A DNA stretch of 64,000 nucleotides, taken from Brevibacillus fluminis (GTDB taxonomy: Bacteria; Bacillota; Bacilli; Brevibacillales; Brevibacillaceae). Positions 1 to 7,779 of this stretch are shown piece after piece; the first letter of the stretch is position 1; every line of letters begins with the position of its first letter. The stretch lies in the NCBI RefSeq assembly GCF_003710825.1, contig NZ_RHHQ01000024.1, positions 20,676 through 84,675 on the forward strand. Direction: 5' to 3'. The notes under the pieces are model-generated. The model saw only the letters and a program-made list of their open reading frames with translations. It ran no database searches and was not told where the DNA came from. A program made the translations under genes and the position numbers.

Positions 1-706
1 CATCGATCATCAGGATGCCTGCCATGCCGAGCAAGGAGAAGAACAGGCTGACCAGTAAGGTTCTGCTTTGCAGCAAAATGTTCCATCCTTCCTTCCAAGC
101 CGTTCGCAGCTTGATGCTTTCAGAAGGCAGTTCGCTCGATTCGACCAGTCCCTCTGAAGCGGGAATCATCATCAACAACAGCGCGGAAACGATGAAGCAG
201 ACGGCATTGACCGCCATACAGATGGCGGGAGAAAAGGCGGTGGCAATCGAGGCGCCGAAAAGCGGCCCCAGCACCTTTGACAGCTGAAAAACAGCGCCGT
301 TCAGGGAGGTCGCTTGCAACAGCTGATCGGTGCCGACGATGTGGCGGGTCATCGCCTGTTGGGCTGGATAATGAAAGACGCGTGCAGCTGCGCGCAACGT
401 GATGAGCCCCAACAAGACCCATACATTTGGCGCAAAAATCAGGCCGATCGTGAAGGCGGAGCGAATCAGGTCGGTTACGATCATCAGATTGCGCTTGTTC
501 CACCGATCTGCCATGATTCCGGCCAATTGGCTAAACAAGATGCTGGGAATCGCGAAAGCAAGCGGAACCAGTGAGACCATCATGGCATCCGCTTTCCAAA
601 CGAATCCGAGCAGGATGGAGATGGCGATGAAGTCAAAATAATCACCGAAGGCGGAAAGGCCATAGGCGGTGAACATTTTTAGAAACGAACGATTTTTCCA
701 CAGCAT
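1..706 (-). CDS. MFS transporter, 3' end missing
   Basis: This reading frame runs leftward off the window edge, so only the first 235 residues are visible. It starts at an ATG with an AGGGGTG-like ribosome binding site upstream. The N-terminal half has alternating hydrophobic helices and the MFS motif-A-like signature GIMADRWNKR near residue 64, between helices 2 and 3. The overall pattern resembles the drug or siderophore exporter branch of the major facilitator superfamily (MFS_3 type). The family assignment is firm; the substrate cannot be inferred. No linked biosynthetic gene is visible. Confidence 0.8.
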   Translation of the reverse strand, partial: MLWKNRSFLKMFTAYGLSAFGDYFDFIAISILLGFVWKADAMMVSLVPLAFAIPSILFSQLAGIMADRWNKRNLMIVTDLIRSAFTIGLIFAPNVWVLLGLITLRAAARVFHYPAQQAMTRHIVGTDQLLQATSLNGAVFQLSKVLGPLFGASIATAFSPAICMAVNAVCFIVSALLLMMIPASEGLVESSELPSESIKLRTAWKEGWNILLQSRTLLVSLFFSLLGMAGILMID

Positions 707-758
707 GAGCTACACCCCTGTTTGCCGAAAGTGACTGAAAAGCAAAAGCGCTTTCTTT

Positions 759-1442
759 CTATTCTTCAGCAAACAGCATCACGATCTTGCTGAAAAACTG
801 CGCGAGGTAGGTGAACAGATGCAGTGAGATGAAGGTGAGAAAAAAGCCGACGATGGAATAGATCCACGTTTGGAAGAAAGGATCTCTATCCACATGCAAA
901 ACGTTCAGCAGGTTTTCATCAAACAGGATGATTCGCATGGTCGACTGATCTGTCGGTTGGTCAATGAAATAGAGAAGCGGGGAAAACAGCAGGCTCAAGC
1001 TGACGGCAATGAACGTAATAGAGATGACAAACGATAGAATGCCGATAGGAAATTTGATCAGCAAGAGAAGCACGCTTTTCATGGTGCGCGGATGTGTGGC
1101 GTATGCCCAGCATCTTTTGACCAAACCGATATGGCCGGACGCTTGGTAACGCGAGTAGTCTACACGGACGCCCAGGACATAACGGATCAGACCGATTTCA
1201 AAGTCCATGATCAGATTGGCGGAAAGCAAGAATAAAAGCAGGAGGGGAAGTCCGATCAAAAATACAGGCGTGAGCCCGATCGATAAGGCAAGGCATGTGA
1301 TGGCGAAGACAAAATAAAAAATACCCAATGGAAACGACAGCAGCAAATAGGCCAGGCTTCGATACGCATTCGAGTCCAGCATGATCGTGAAAAAGCTTGC
1401 TTTCTCCTTGGAGCGTGCGCTCGGGGGTAAAGCAATCATCAT
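759..1442 (-). CDS. Four-helix membrane protein with putative sensor domain
   Basis: A 227-residue membrane protein with two paired hydrophobic blocks (about residues 27-80 and 120-165) and another hydrophobic segment near the C-terminus. The arrangement resembles the 'putative sensor' membrane domain (PF13796 type) often fused to or encoded beside histidine kinases and ECF sigma factors. Here it stands alone, with no kinase domain. The start is one of two consecutive ATG codons behind AAGGTGAT; the second has the better spacing. It is leftward and followed by the MFS gene, so the two may be co-transcribed. Function is unknown; the family call is moderate. Confidence 0.6.
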   Translation of the reverse strand: MMIALPPSARSKEKASFFTIMLDSNAYRSLAYLLLSFPLGIFYFVFAITCLALSIGLTPVFLIGLPLLLLFLLSANLIMDFEIGLIRYVLGVRVDYSRYQASGHIGLVKRCWAYATHPRTMKSVLLLLIKFPIGILSFVISITFIAVSLSLLFSPLLYFIDQPTDQSTMRIILFDENLLNVLHVDRDPFFQTWIYSIVGFFLTFISLHLFTYLAQFFSKIVMLFAEE

Positions 1443-1638
1443 AAATCACCTTCTTTTATAGATCTCTACAAAAATTGTACCGGACTCCGGATGCAGCGAG
1501 AATGGTCTGTAGAGGGAATTCGTCTCCGTCTTGAGACGGAACGGCCAAGCGAGGAATGGCGGAAAAAAGATTCGCTTATCGTGCGGACGAAAACATTCGA
1601 TAGTAGTAATAAGATGAAAACAGAGGGGAGGGGCTCGT

Positions 1639-3483
1639 TTGAACGCGTCGATAAAGGCAGAGCTGCAGCGGTTGCTGGCGCATTTGGAGTCGCCGAATCT
1701 GGAGGACGGGCGTGCAGAGTTGCTGAATGGTTCTGTTGTGTGTGAGAGCGGCATTCTACGTGTCACCGATCCGAAAGCGGGCGGTCGACATGCGTCCGTC
1801 GTCTCGACAGCGCAGGTCAGGATTGTCGTGAATGGACAGGAAGCTGTTCAGCCTGCAGAGGTGCGGCAGGCGGATCGGCTTGAGGTCCGCATTTTTCACG
1901 ATAAAGCATATGAACTGACAGTCGCCGATGATGCGATGCGAGTGTATTTGCATGTGTTTACCGAAAACATGTATGAGCGGCGCCTTGCAGATTGTGGACC
2001 AACGTTTTTTTATGTGCCCCAGAGTGAGCTTGTGCCGTTAGCCGACAAAGCTACGATCGTGGCACAAGTTCGGCAAGAGCTGCAGGAGATGGAGATCATA
2101 AGCCCGATCGAGGAAGAGGCACTGCAGGAGGCGCTGCATGCTCCGTTTCGTACAGCCGTCGTGGTCGCATCGGGCAAACCGGCCAAATTAGGACGGGATG
2201 GATATATCGAGACGATGTTTCCTCATGCAACGGAGCAGGTGATCGCCGATTGGCAGCGCAAGGTCGATTACCGCAACCATGGCTTGATTCCGTCAGTAGC
2301 CGGTGGTGATACGATCGCCATCATTCACAGGGCGGTGCCTGGGGAGTCGGGGGTGGATCTGTTTGGCCGCGAAGTGCCACCGACTCCGGTATCGGACGTG
2401 AAGGTGGGGCTGAGGCGCAATGTTCGGATGGACGATACGGGGCGGGTCATCGCGCTGAAAGCGGGTCGACCATCGCTGACGGGTGATACGGTCAAGATTT
2501 TTGACATTCAGACGGTGCACATTGTGGAAGGTGACGTGGATCTGACAGTTGGCAATGTGCTGTTCAACGGGGATGTGCTGATCCAAGGAGATGTGCAGGA
2601 GGGGATGCGCGTAGAGGCAACCGGCAACATTACGGTGCTCGGCAATGCCTTTTCCGCCGTATTGGTTTCGTGCCAGCATGTCTATATTCACGGTCATGCT
2701 ACCAAGAGCCAGGTGTATGGCGGCAGACTCGGGCTTTTGTACAGCAAGGCGTACGAGCTGATCGGAAAAATCATGGCGCAGTACGATGCGTTGGAAAAGG
2801 AAACGAATGCGGCACATGAGATGGCGGAGAAAAAGGGCCTCCATGTGACGATCGGACAGATTGCTTCGCTGCTGATCCAGAATCGCCATCCAGGCCTGCA
2901 TGGGGTGATCGGCGAGTTTTCCGAACTGATCGCAAGCGCAGGTGCGATGATCCCGTTGGAGTTCAAGCTGCTTGTTCGTATGCTGCGGCTTTTTGGCAAC
3001 AAGGAGCTGCTTGACCGCATTAACAACTGGAACGACGTCCAGAAGATTCACGATTATTTGCTGCTGAGCAAGGTGCAAATTGAAAATAGTGTTTTCGAGG
3101 AAAGTGACATTGTGCTCAGCTTTGCCAATCTGTCCCAGCTTGAGACGAATGGTTCGCTTGTCGTCACGGGACAAGGATTGCTCAACTGCCAAGTAACTGT
3201 GAACAAAAACTGCTTATTCAAAAACCCGGACAGCAGTATCAAAGGAGGGCGGATTGTCGCCAAAGGGCGCATTCATGCGTTCGAAGCGGGAACGCCGTTT
3301 GGGCGGAACACCTATCTAGAGGTAGGAGAATCCGTCAAATTGAACAAGGCCGAAGGCGTCATCATCAAAGTAGGCGATCGCGTCGTACAAATCCCTGATG
3401 AGCGGCACGATCTGTACTTCTCGCTGGACAAGCAGGGCAATCTGCATCAGGAGAAGAACCGGCACCGAGAGCGTCGCGCCTAG
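1639..3483 (+). CDS. fapA: FapA / DUF342 family polymer-forming protein
   Basis: A 614-residue protein with the DUF342 (FapA) layout: an N-terminal variable domain, a central beta-rich repeat domain (about residues 165-370, with glycine-rich turns such as EGDVDLTVGNVLFNGDV), and a charged alpha-helical stretch before a second beta domain. Family members are implicated in flagellar or cell-surface assembly, but biochemical roles are poorly settled. The start is TTG, directly behind GAGGGGAGGGG. The gene stands alone, ends at a bidirectional hairpin terminator and is convergent with the aminopeptidase gene. Confidence 0.8.
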   Translation: MNASIKAELQRLLAHLESPNLEDGRAELLNGSVVCESGILRVTDPKAGGRHASVVSTAQVRIVVNGQEAVQPAEVRQADRLEVRIFHDKAYELTVADDAMRVYLHVFTENMYERRLADCGPTFFYVPQSELVPLADKATIVAQVRQELQEMEIISPIEEEALQEALHAPFRTAVVVASGKPAKLGRDGYIETMFPHATEQVIADWQRKVDYRNHGLIPSVAGGDTIAIIHRAVPGESGVDLFGREVPPTPVSDVKVGLRRNVRMDDTGRVIALKAGRPSLTGDTVKIFDIQTVHIVEGDVDLTVGNVLFNGDVLIQGDVQEGMRVEATGNITVLGNAFSAVLVSCQHVYIHGHATKSQVYGGRLGLLYSKAYELIGKIMAQYDALEKETNAAHEMAEKKGLHVTIGQIASLLIQNRHPGLHGVIGEFSELIASAGAMIPLEFKLLVRMLRLFGNKELLDRINNWNDVQKIHDYLLLSKVQIENSVFEESDIVLSFANLSQLETNGSLVVTGQGLLNCQVTVNKNCLFKNPDSSIKGGRIVAKGRIHAFEAGTPFGRNTYLEVGESVKLNKAEGVIIKVGDRVVQIPDERHDLYFSLDKQGNLHQEKNRHRERRA

Positions 3484-3496
3484 GTTTCATCAGATG

Positions 3497-3532
3497 AAAA
3501 AAAGCCTGCCCCGTAATGGAGGCAGGCTTTTT
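3497..3532. terminator. Bidirectional intrinsic terminator between fapA and the aminopeptidase gene
   Basis: An AAAAAGCCTGCC stem pairs with GGCAGGCTTTTT around a 10-base loop. A-runs and T-runs on both sides let it stop transcription from either direction, which suits the convergent genes. Confidence 0.9.
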
Positions 3533-3537
3533 ATGCG

Positions 3538-4659
3538 TTATACCAGGTTTTCCGGATTCAAGCCTTCGAGAGCCGGGATGACGAAGCGGCCGTCTTTGCG
3601 GATCAGCACATCGTCGAACCAGATTTCGCCGCCGCCGTACTCAGGGCGCTGAATTTGCACCAGATCCCAGTGGATGGAGGAGCGGTTGCCGTTGTCGGCT
3701 ACATCGTACGCATTGCCTGGTGTGAAGTGGAAGCTTCCGGCGATTTTTTCATCGAACAAAATATCTTGCATCGGATGCAGGATGTGTGGGTTGATGCCGA
3801 TCGCGAATTCGCCGATGTAGCGCGCACCTTCATCGGTATCGAGAATTTCGTTGATGAGCTTGGTGTTGCTGCTAGTCGCTTCGACGATTTTTCCTTTGGA
3901 GAAGGTGAACTTGATATCAGTGAACGATGTGCTGTGGTAGTTGGACGCAGCGTTGTAGGAGATGGTGCCCTCAACGGAATCCAGTACTGGGGACGTGTAA
4001 ACCTCGCCGTCCGGGATGTTGCGGTGGCCATCGCACTTGATCGCAGGGATACCTTTGATCGAGAAGCGCAGATCGGTGCCCGGCGCTTTGATATGGACGC
4101 GGTCGGTTTTCTCCATCAATTCGACGAGCGGATCCATCGCTTTTGACATTTTCGCATAGTCGAGGTTGCATACGTTGAAATAGAACGTTTCGAACGATTC
4201 GAGGCTCATGTTGGAGAGCTGTGCCATCGATTGGTTCGGATAGCGGAGAACGACCCAGCGTTTGTTAGGGATGCGATCGCCAAAGTGAACTTTTTTATAG
4301 AAAATGCGGGAATACAAGCCCATTTTCTCTTCAGAAATATCGGAGTACTCATTGATGTTCTCATAAGCTCGTACAGCTATGTAAGCGTCTACATCTTGCA
4401 TGCGGGACAGCTCGTGCTTGGCCATCAGCTCCATGTGCTCTTCACTGGTGCCTTGGATCATGGCGCGCATGACTTGCTGATCTTTGATCGTAACCAATGG
4501 CAAGGCGCCGACAGCAAACGATTCGCGGACAAGGGCGCGAACCATTTCAGGCTGCAAGCCGATGTTTTCGATCAACACTTTTTCACCAGGTTGCAGGTTG
4601 AGTGAGTAGCGAACCAGACGGCTAGCCAATTCATTAATGCGTAGGTCCATTTCAGTCAT
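3538..4659 (-). CDS. M29-family metallo-aminopeptidase
   Basis: 373 residues, the usual length for the thermophilic aminopeptidase (M29; AmpS/PepS/aminopeptidase T) family of cytoplasmic dimeric enzymes that use two divalent metals to remove N-terminal residues. Visible family signatures are NIPDGEVYTSP (residues about 215-225), GEFAIGIN (about 300) and SSIHWDLV (about 345), which carry the glutamate, histidine and aspartate metal ligands and the catalytic residues. The gene stands alone and is leftward. Confident family call; peptide preference unknown. Confidence 0.9.
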   Translation of the reverse strand: MTEMDLRINELASRLVRYSLNLQPGEKVLIENIGLQPEMVRALVRESFAVGALPLVTIKDQQVMRAMIQGTSEEHMELMAKHELSRMQDVDAYIAVRAYENINEYSDISEEKMGLYSRIFYKKVHFGDRIPNKRWVVLRYPNQSMAQLSNMSLESFETFYFNVCNLDYAKMSKAMDPLVELMEKTDRVHIKAPGTDLRFSIKGIPAIKCDGHRNIPDGEVYTSPVLDSVEGTISYNAASNYHSTSFTDIKFTFSKGKIVEATSSNTKLINEILDTDEGARYIGEFAIGINPHILHPMQDILFDEKIAGSFHFTPGNAYDVADNGNRSSIHWDLVQIQRPEYGGGEIWFDDVLIRKDGRFVIPALEGLNPENLV

Positions 4660-4709
4660 CTCCCTATATTAAAAAATATTTTATTGAAAAATTCTCTTCA
4701 ATTTGAAGT

Positions 4710-5909
4710 TTAATAGCAGGCTTCATAGATTGCAAGCACATCACGGAGCGAAATGGGCCGTGAACCGGCTATGCTGCCACTGCCTCTGCCGCCGATGCGG
4801 ATCGCGTCTTCCGCCAGCGTCTCCAGCGCAGCGTGCGGGATGCCGAAATCTGCGAGTCGTTCGGTGATCCCGAGACGGGCAAACCAGGCAGCGACGGCAT
4901 CAATCGTATCGAAAGCGGCTTGCTGATCATCAGGATGCGTGACACCAAAGCACTGACGTCCCATTCGCGCCAGCCGATCCGGCCTGTCATGAGCAATGAT
5001 TTGGCGGAAATACGGCAGGGCCAAAATCGACAGCCCGCGTCCGTGCGAAATATCGTAATGCCCGCTCAACGGATGCTCTAGCTGGTGAAGTGGATAGCCT
5101 GCTCCACGTCCGGCTAATGTGAAGGGGCTGATCGCAAGCGTGCTTGCCCATAAGAGCGTCGAGCGTGCTTCTTCATGCCGAGGCTCCGCAACGGCGATAG
5201 GCGCAAAGTGGACGACCTGGCGAATCAAAGACTCGGTGATCCCGTCCTGGACGTGCGTGCTGGGTGCACTGATGAGATAAGCTTCGAAAAGATGGGAGAA
5301 AATATCGGCAGATGACTCAGCGGTTACACGCGACGGAACACTATAGGTCAGCGTCGGATCAAGCAATGCCGTTCTCGGGAAGAGAGCGGGCATGCTCATC
5401 GAAGATTTTTCATGTGTGTCCCAATGCGTCAGCACGCTTTTTTCATTCGCTTCCGAACCAGTCGCAGCGACGGTCGGGACGGTGATGATCGGCAGCGCAT
5501 CGGTGATAGTGGCAAGCTGTGCGAATAGGCCGTCCGGATTTCCTCTCATATAATCATAGGCGGGTCGCTGCGATTTGGCGGTCAGTGCGATCATTTTCGC
5601 GGCATCCATTACGGAGCCGCCGCCGATGGCGATGACCAGATCGCAAGCATGCTCCCGAGCCAAGGCGGCACCCGCATCGACGGAAGAAGTGCGGGGATTG
5701 GGTTCGATACGGTCATATAAAATAGGAGTAACATTCGATTCGGTCAAGTATTGGATGGCCCGCTGCAATATGCCTGCAGCCCGGACGGCTTTTCCACCTG
5801 TGACGAGCAGCGCCTTGTGTCCCAGCTTGGCTGCTTCGCTGCCAATTTTCGTTAATTCACCGCATCCAAACAGGACGTGGGTAGGAAAAGAAACTTCATA
5901 CGGAATCAT
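4710..5909 (-). CDS. Iron-containing alcohol dehydrogenase
   Basis: A 399-residue class III (Fe-dependent) alcohol dehydrogenase. The N-terminal nucleotide-binding half has the GGGSVMDAAK motif (about residues 87-96). The C-terminal half has the metal-binding signature ADIFSHLFEAY and the histidine-rich stretch YPLHQLEHPLSGHYDISHG. I chose the ATG at 5909 because a strong AAAAGGAGG lies 6 bases upstream; an upstream in-frame ATG has no site. It resembles butanol dehydrogenase-type enzymes. It is divergent from purC, sharing a 220-base intergenic region. Physiological substrate unknown. Confidence 0.88.
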   Translation of the reverse strand: MIPYEVSFPTHVLFGCGELTKIGSEAAKLGHKALLVTGGKAVRAAGILQRAIQYLTESNVTPILYDRIEPNPRTSSVDAGAALAREHACDLVIAIGGGSVMDAAKMIALTAKSQRPAYDYMRGNPDGLFAQLATITDALPIITVPTVAATGSEANEKSVLTHWDTHEKSSMSMPALFPRTALLDPTLTYSVPSRVTAESSADIFSHLFEAYLISAPSTHVQDGITESLIRQVVHFAPIAVAEPRHEEARSTLLWASTLAISPFTLAGRGAGYPLHQLEHPLSGHYDISHGRGLSILALPYFRQIIAHDRPDRLARMGRQCFGVTHPDDQQAAFDTIDAVAAWFARLGITERLADFGIPHAALETLAEDAIRIGGRGSGSIAGSRPISLRDVLAIYEACY

Positions 5910-6035
5910 GGTATCCTCCTTTTGAAGCATGTATGTACGTGGTTAGTGTAACACAAGATGCTTTAAAGCTACGACTTGTGAAGGTGATTAACGTAAAACC
6001 CGAACATTTGTCGAGTCTATTAACAAGATTTTTCG

Positions 6036-6106
6036 TTGAAAAATGCGTATGTTTATGGTTTAATCAGAATGTAATGTTCGTGAAATGACGTAAAAACCCG
6101 AACTAT
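6036..6106 (+). promoter_or_regulatory. purC promoter with PurR boxes
   Basis: A sigma-A-type promoter: TTGAAA (6036-6041), 17-base spacer, TTTAAT (6059-6064). Immediately downstream is the inverted PurR-box pair AATGTTCG (6073-6080) and CCCGAACTAT (6097-6106), matching the B. subtilis CCGAACAWT-type box in both orientations with about 16 bases between. A further CCCGAACATT lies upstream near 5999-6008. The leader before purC is only about 60 bases, too short for the guanine riboswitch found in B. subtilis pur, so PurR repression is the likely sole control seen here. Confidence 0.75.
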
Positions 6107-6129
6107 ATTCGCGGGAAGGAGACTTCACA

Positions 6130-6849
6130 GTGGAAAAACAAGAACAGCTGTATGAAGGAAAGGCAAAGAGGGTCTATCGGACTTCCAACCCGGACGTGTA
6201 CTGGATCGAGTATAAAGACGACGCTACGGCGTTTAATGGCGAGAAAAAAGGAACCATCACAGGAAAAGGTGAATTGAACAACCGGATCAGCTCCATCTTT
6301 TTCACGATGCTGAAGGAGAAGGGGATCGAGAACCATTTCGTCGAGCAGCTGTCCAATCATGAGCAGCTGGTGCGCGTTGTGGAGATCATTCCATTGGAAG
6401 TCGTTGTCCGCAACGTGGCGGCCGGCTCGCTGGCGAAGCGATTGGGCTTTGAAGAAGGAACGGTTTTGGCTCATCCGATTGTTGAGTTTTACTATAAAGA
6501 CGACGCGCTTGGCGATCCGCTGGTGAACGATGCGCACATCAAACTGCTCGGCATCGCCAGCGAAGAAGATGTACGCTACCTCGAGGAGCTGGGCTTGAAA
6601 GTAAATGAAGTGCTGCGCCCTTATTTGGCAGAGCGCAAAGTTATGTTGATTGACTTCAAACTGGAATTCGGCCGCACGCGGGATGGCAAAATCATTTTGG
6701 CTGATGAGATTTCGCCGGACACATGCCGCTTCTGGGATGCCGAAACAAAAGAAAAGCTGGATAAAGACCGTTTCCGCCGCGATTTGGGAAATGTAGAAGA
6801 AGCTTACCAAGAAATGTTGCGACGTATAGGAGGAAAAGAACATGTGTAA
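6130..6849 (+). CDS. purC: Phosphoribosylaminoimidazole-succinocarboxamide synthase
   Basis: 239 residues. Converts CAIR plus aspartate to SAICAR with ATP in IMP synthesis. Family motifs include YEGKAKRVY at residues 8-16, EVVVRNVAAGS near 95 and the aspartate-rich DEISPDTCRFWD near 195. The start is GTG behind GGAAGGAGA. It is the first gene of this pur operon. purE, purK and purB, which precede purC in B. subtilis, are not here and must lie elsewhere. It overlaps purS by 8 bases. Confidence 0.97.
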   Translation: MEKQEQLYEGKAKRVYRTSNPDVYWIEYKDDATAFNGEKKGTITGKGELNNRISSIFFTMLKEKGIENHFVEQLSNHEQLVRVVEIIPLEVVVRNVAAGSLAKRLGFEEGTVLAHPIVEFYYKDDALGDPLVNDAHIKLLGIASEEDVRYLEELGLKVNEVLRPYLAERKVMLIDFKLEFGRTRDGKIILADEISPDTCRFWDAETKEKLDKDRFRRDLGNVEEAYQEMLRRIGGKEHV

Positions 6850-7090
6850 AGCGATCGTATATGTAACTCTGCGTGAAAGCGTATTGGACCCACAAGGACA
6901 GGCTGTAAAAGGTGCGCTCCACACTCTTGGTTTCGATGAAGTGAATGAAGTGCGTATCGGCAAATATATGGAAGTGATGCTCGACTCCGCAGATCGCGCG
7001 CAGGCTGAAGAGCGCGTGAAGGAGATGTGCGAGAAGCTTTTGGCAAATACCGTCATCGAAGATTACCGCTTCGAGATTGTGGAGGGCTGA
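6842..7090 (+). CDS. purS: FGAM synthase subunit PurS
   Basis: 82 residues, the normal size for PurS. PurS forms the FGAM synthase complex with PurQ and small PurL, helping to channel ammonia. The start lies inside the end of purC behind AGGAGG, so translation is coupled. It contains the typical YVTLRESVLDPQGQAVKGAL N-terminal strand-helix. Confidence 0.97.
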   Translation: MCKAIVYVTLRESVLDPQGQAVKGALHTLGFDEVNEVRIGKYMEVMLDSADRAQAEERVKEMCEKLLANTVIEDYRFEIVEG

Positions 7091-7092
7091 GC

Positions 7093-7779
7093 ATGCGTGT
7101 AGCAGTCATTGTTTTTCCGGGGTCGAACGCGGACGTCGACATGTACAATGCCGTCGAAGACATCATGGGCGTTCCTGTCGATTACGTCTTCCACTCGGAG
7201 AACGATCTATCCAACTATGATGTGATTTTGTTGCCCGGCGGCTTCTCCTTCGGTGACTACCTGCGCTGCGGCGCTGTCGCACGCTTTTCTCCGGTCATGG
7301 AGGAAGTGATCAAGGCAGCTAACGAGGGCAAGCTGGTGATGGGCGTGTGCAACGGATTCCAGATTTTGACCGAAGCGGGTCTCTTGCCAGGTGTCTTGCT
7401 GCGTAACCGTTCCCTGAAGTTCCGCTGCACCTTGTCCAAGCTGCGCGTAAGTAGCAACGACACGGCTTTCACCAAGGATTATGGGCTGGATGAAGTGATC
7501 GACGTTCCGATCGCTCACGGTGAGGGCAACTACTACTGCGACGAAGAAACATTGAACAAATTGAAAGCGAACAATCAGATCGTCTTCCGTTACGAGGGTG
7601 AAAATCCAAACGGGTCGATGGACGATATTGCAGGAATCATTAATGAGCGGGGAAATGTATTGGGCATGATGCCGCATCCGGAGCGCGCTGTCCATGAATG
7701 GATGACGTCCGATGACGGCAAACGCATCTTTACCTCGATCTTGAAGACTTGGAGGGAACGAAACGGTGTCACAGCATAA
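7093..7779 (+). CDS. purQ: FGAM synthase glutaminase subunit PurQ
   Basis: 228 residues, class I glutamine amidotransferase. It supplies ammonia to PurL for FGAR to FGAM conversion. The nucleophile elbow GVCNGFQ places the catalytic Cys at residue 86; the His/Glu partners are in PHPERAVHEW near the C-terminus. I chose the ATG at 7093, just after the purS stop and behind GGAGGG; an upstream in-frame start overlaps purS and has no matching N-terminus. It overlaps purL by 14 bases. Confidence 0.97.
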   Translation: MRVAVIVFPGSNADVDMYNAVEDIMGVPVDYVFHSENDLSNYDVILLPGGFSFGDYLRCGAVARFSPVMEEVIKAANEGKLVMGVCNGFQILTEAGLLPGVLLRNRSLKFRCTLSKLRVSSNDTAFTKDYGLDEVIDVPIAHGEGNYYCDEETLNKLKANNQIVFRYEGENPNGSMDDIAGIINERGNVLGMMPHPERAVHEWMTSDDGKRIFTSILKTWRERNGVTA

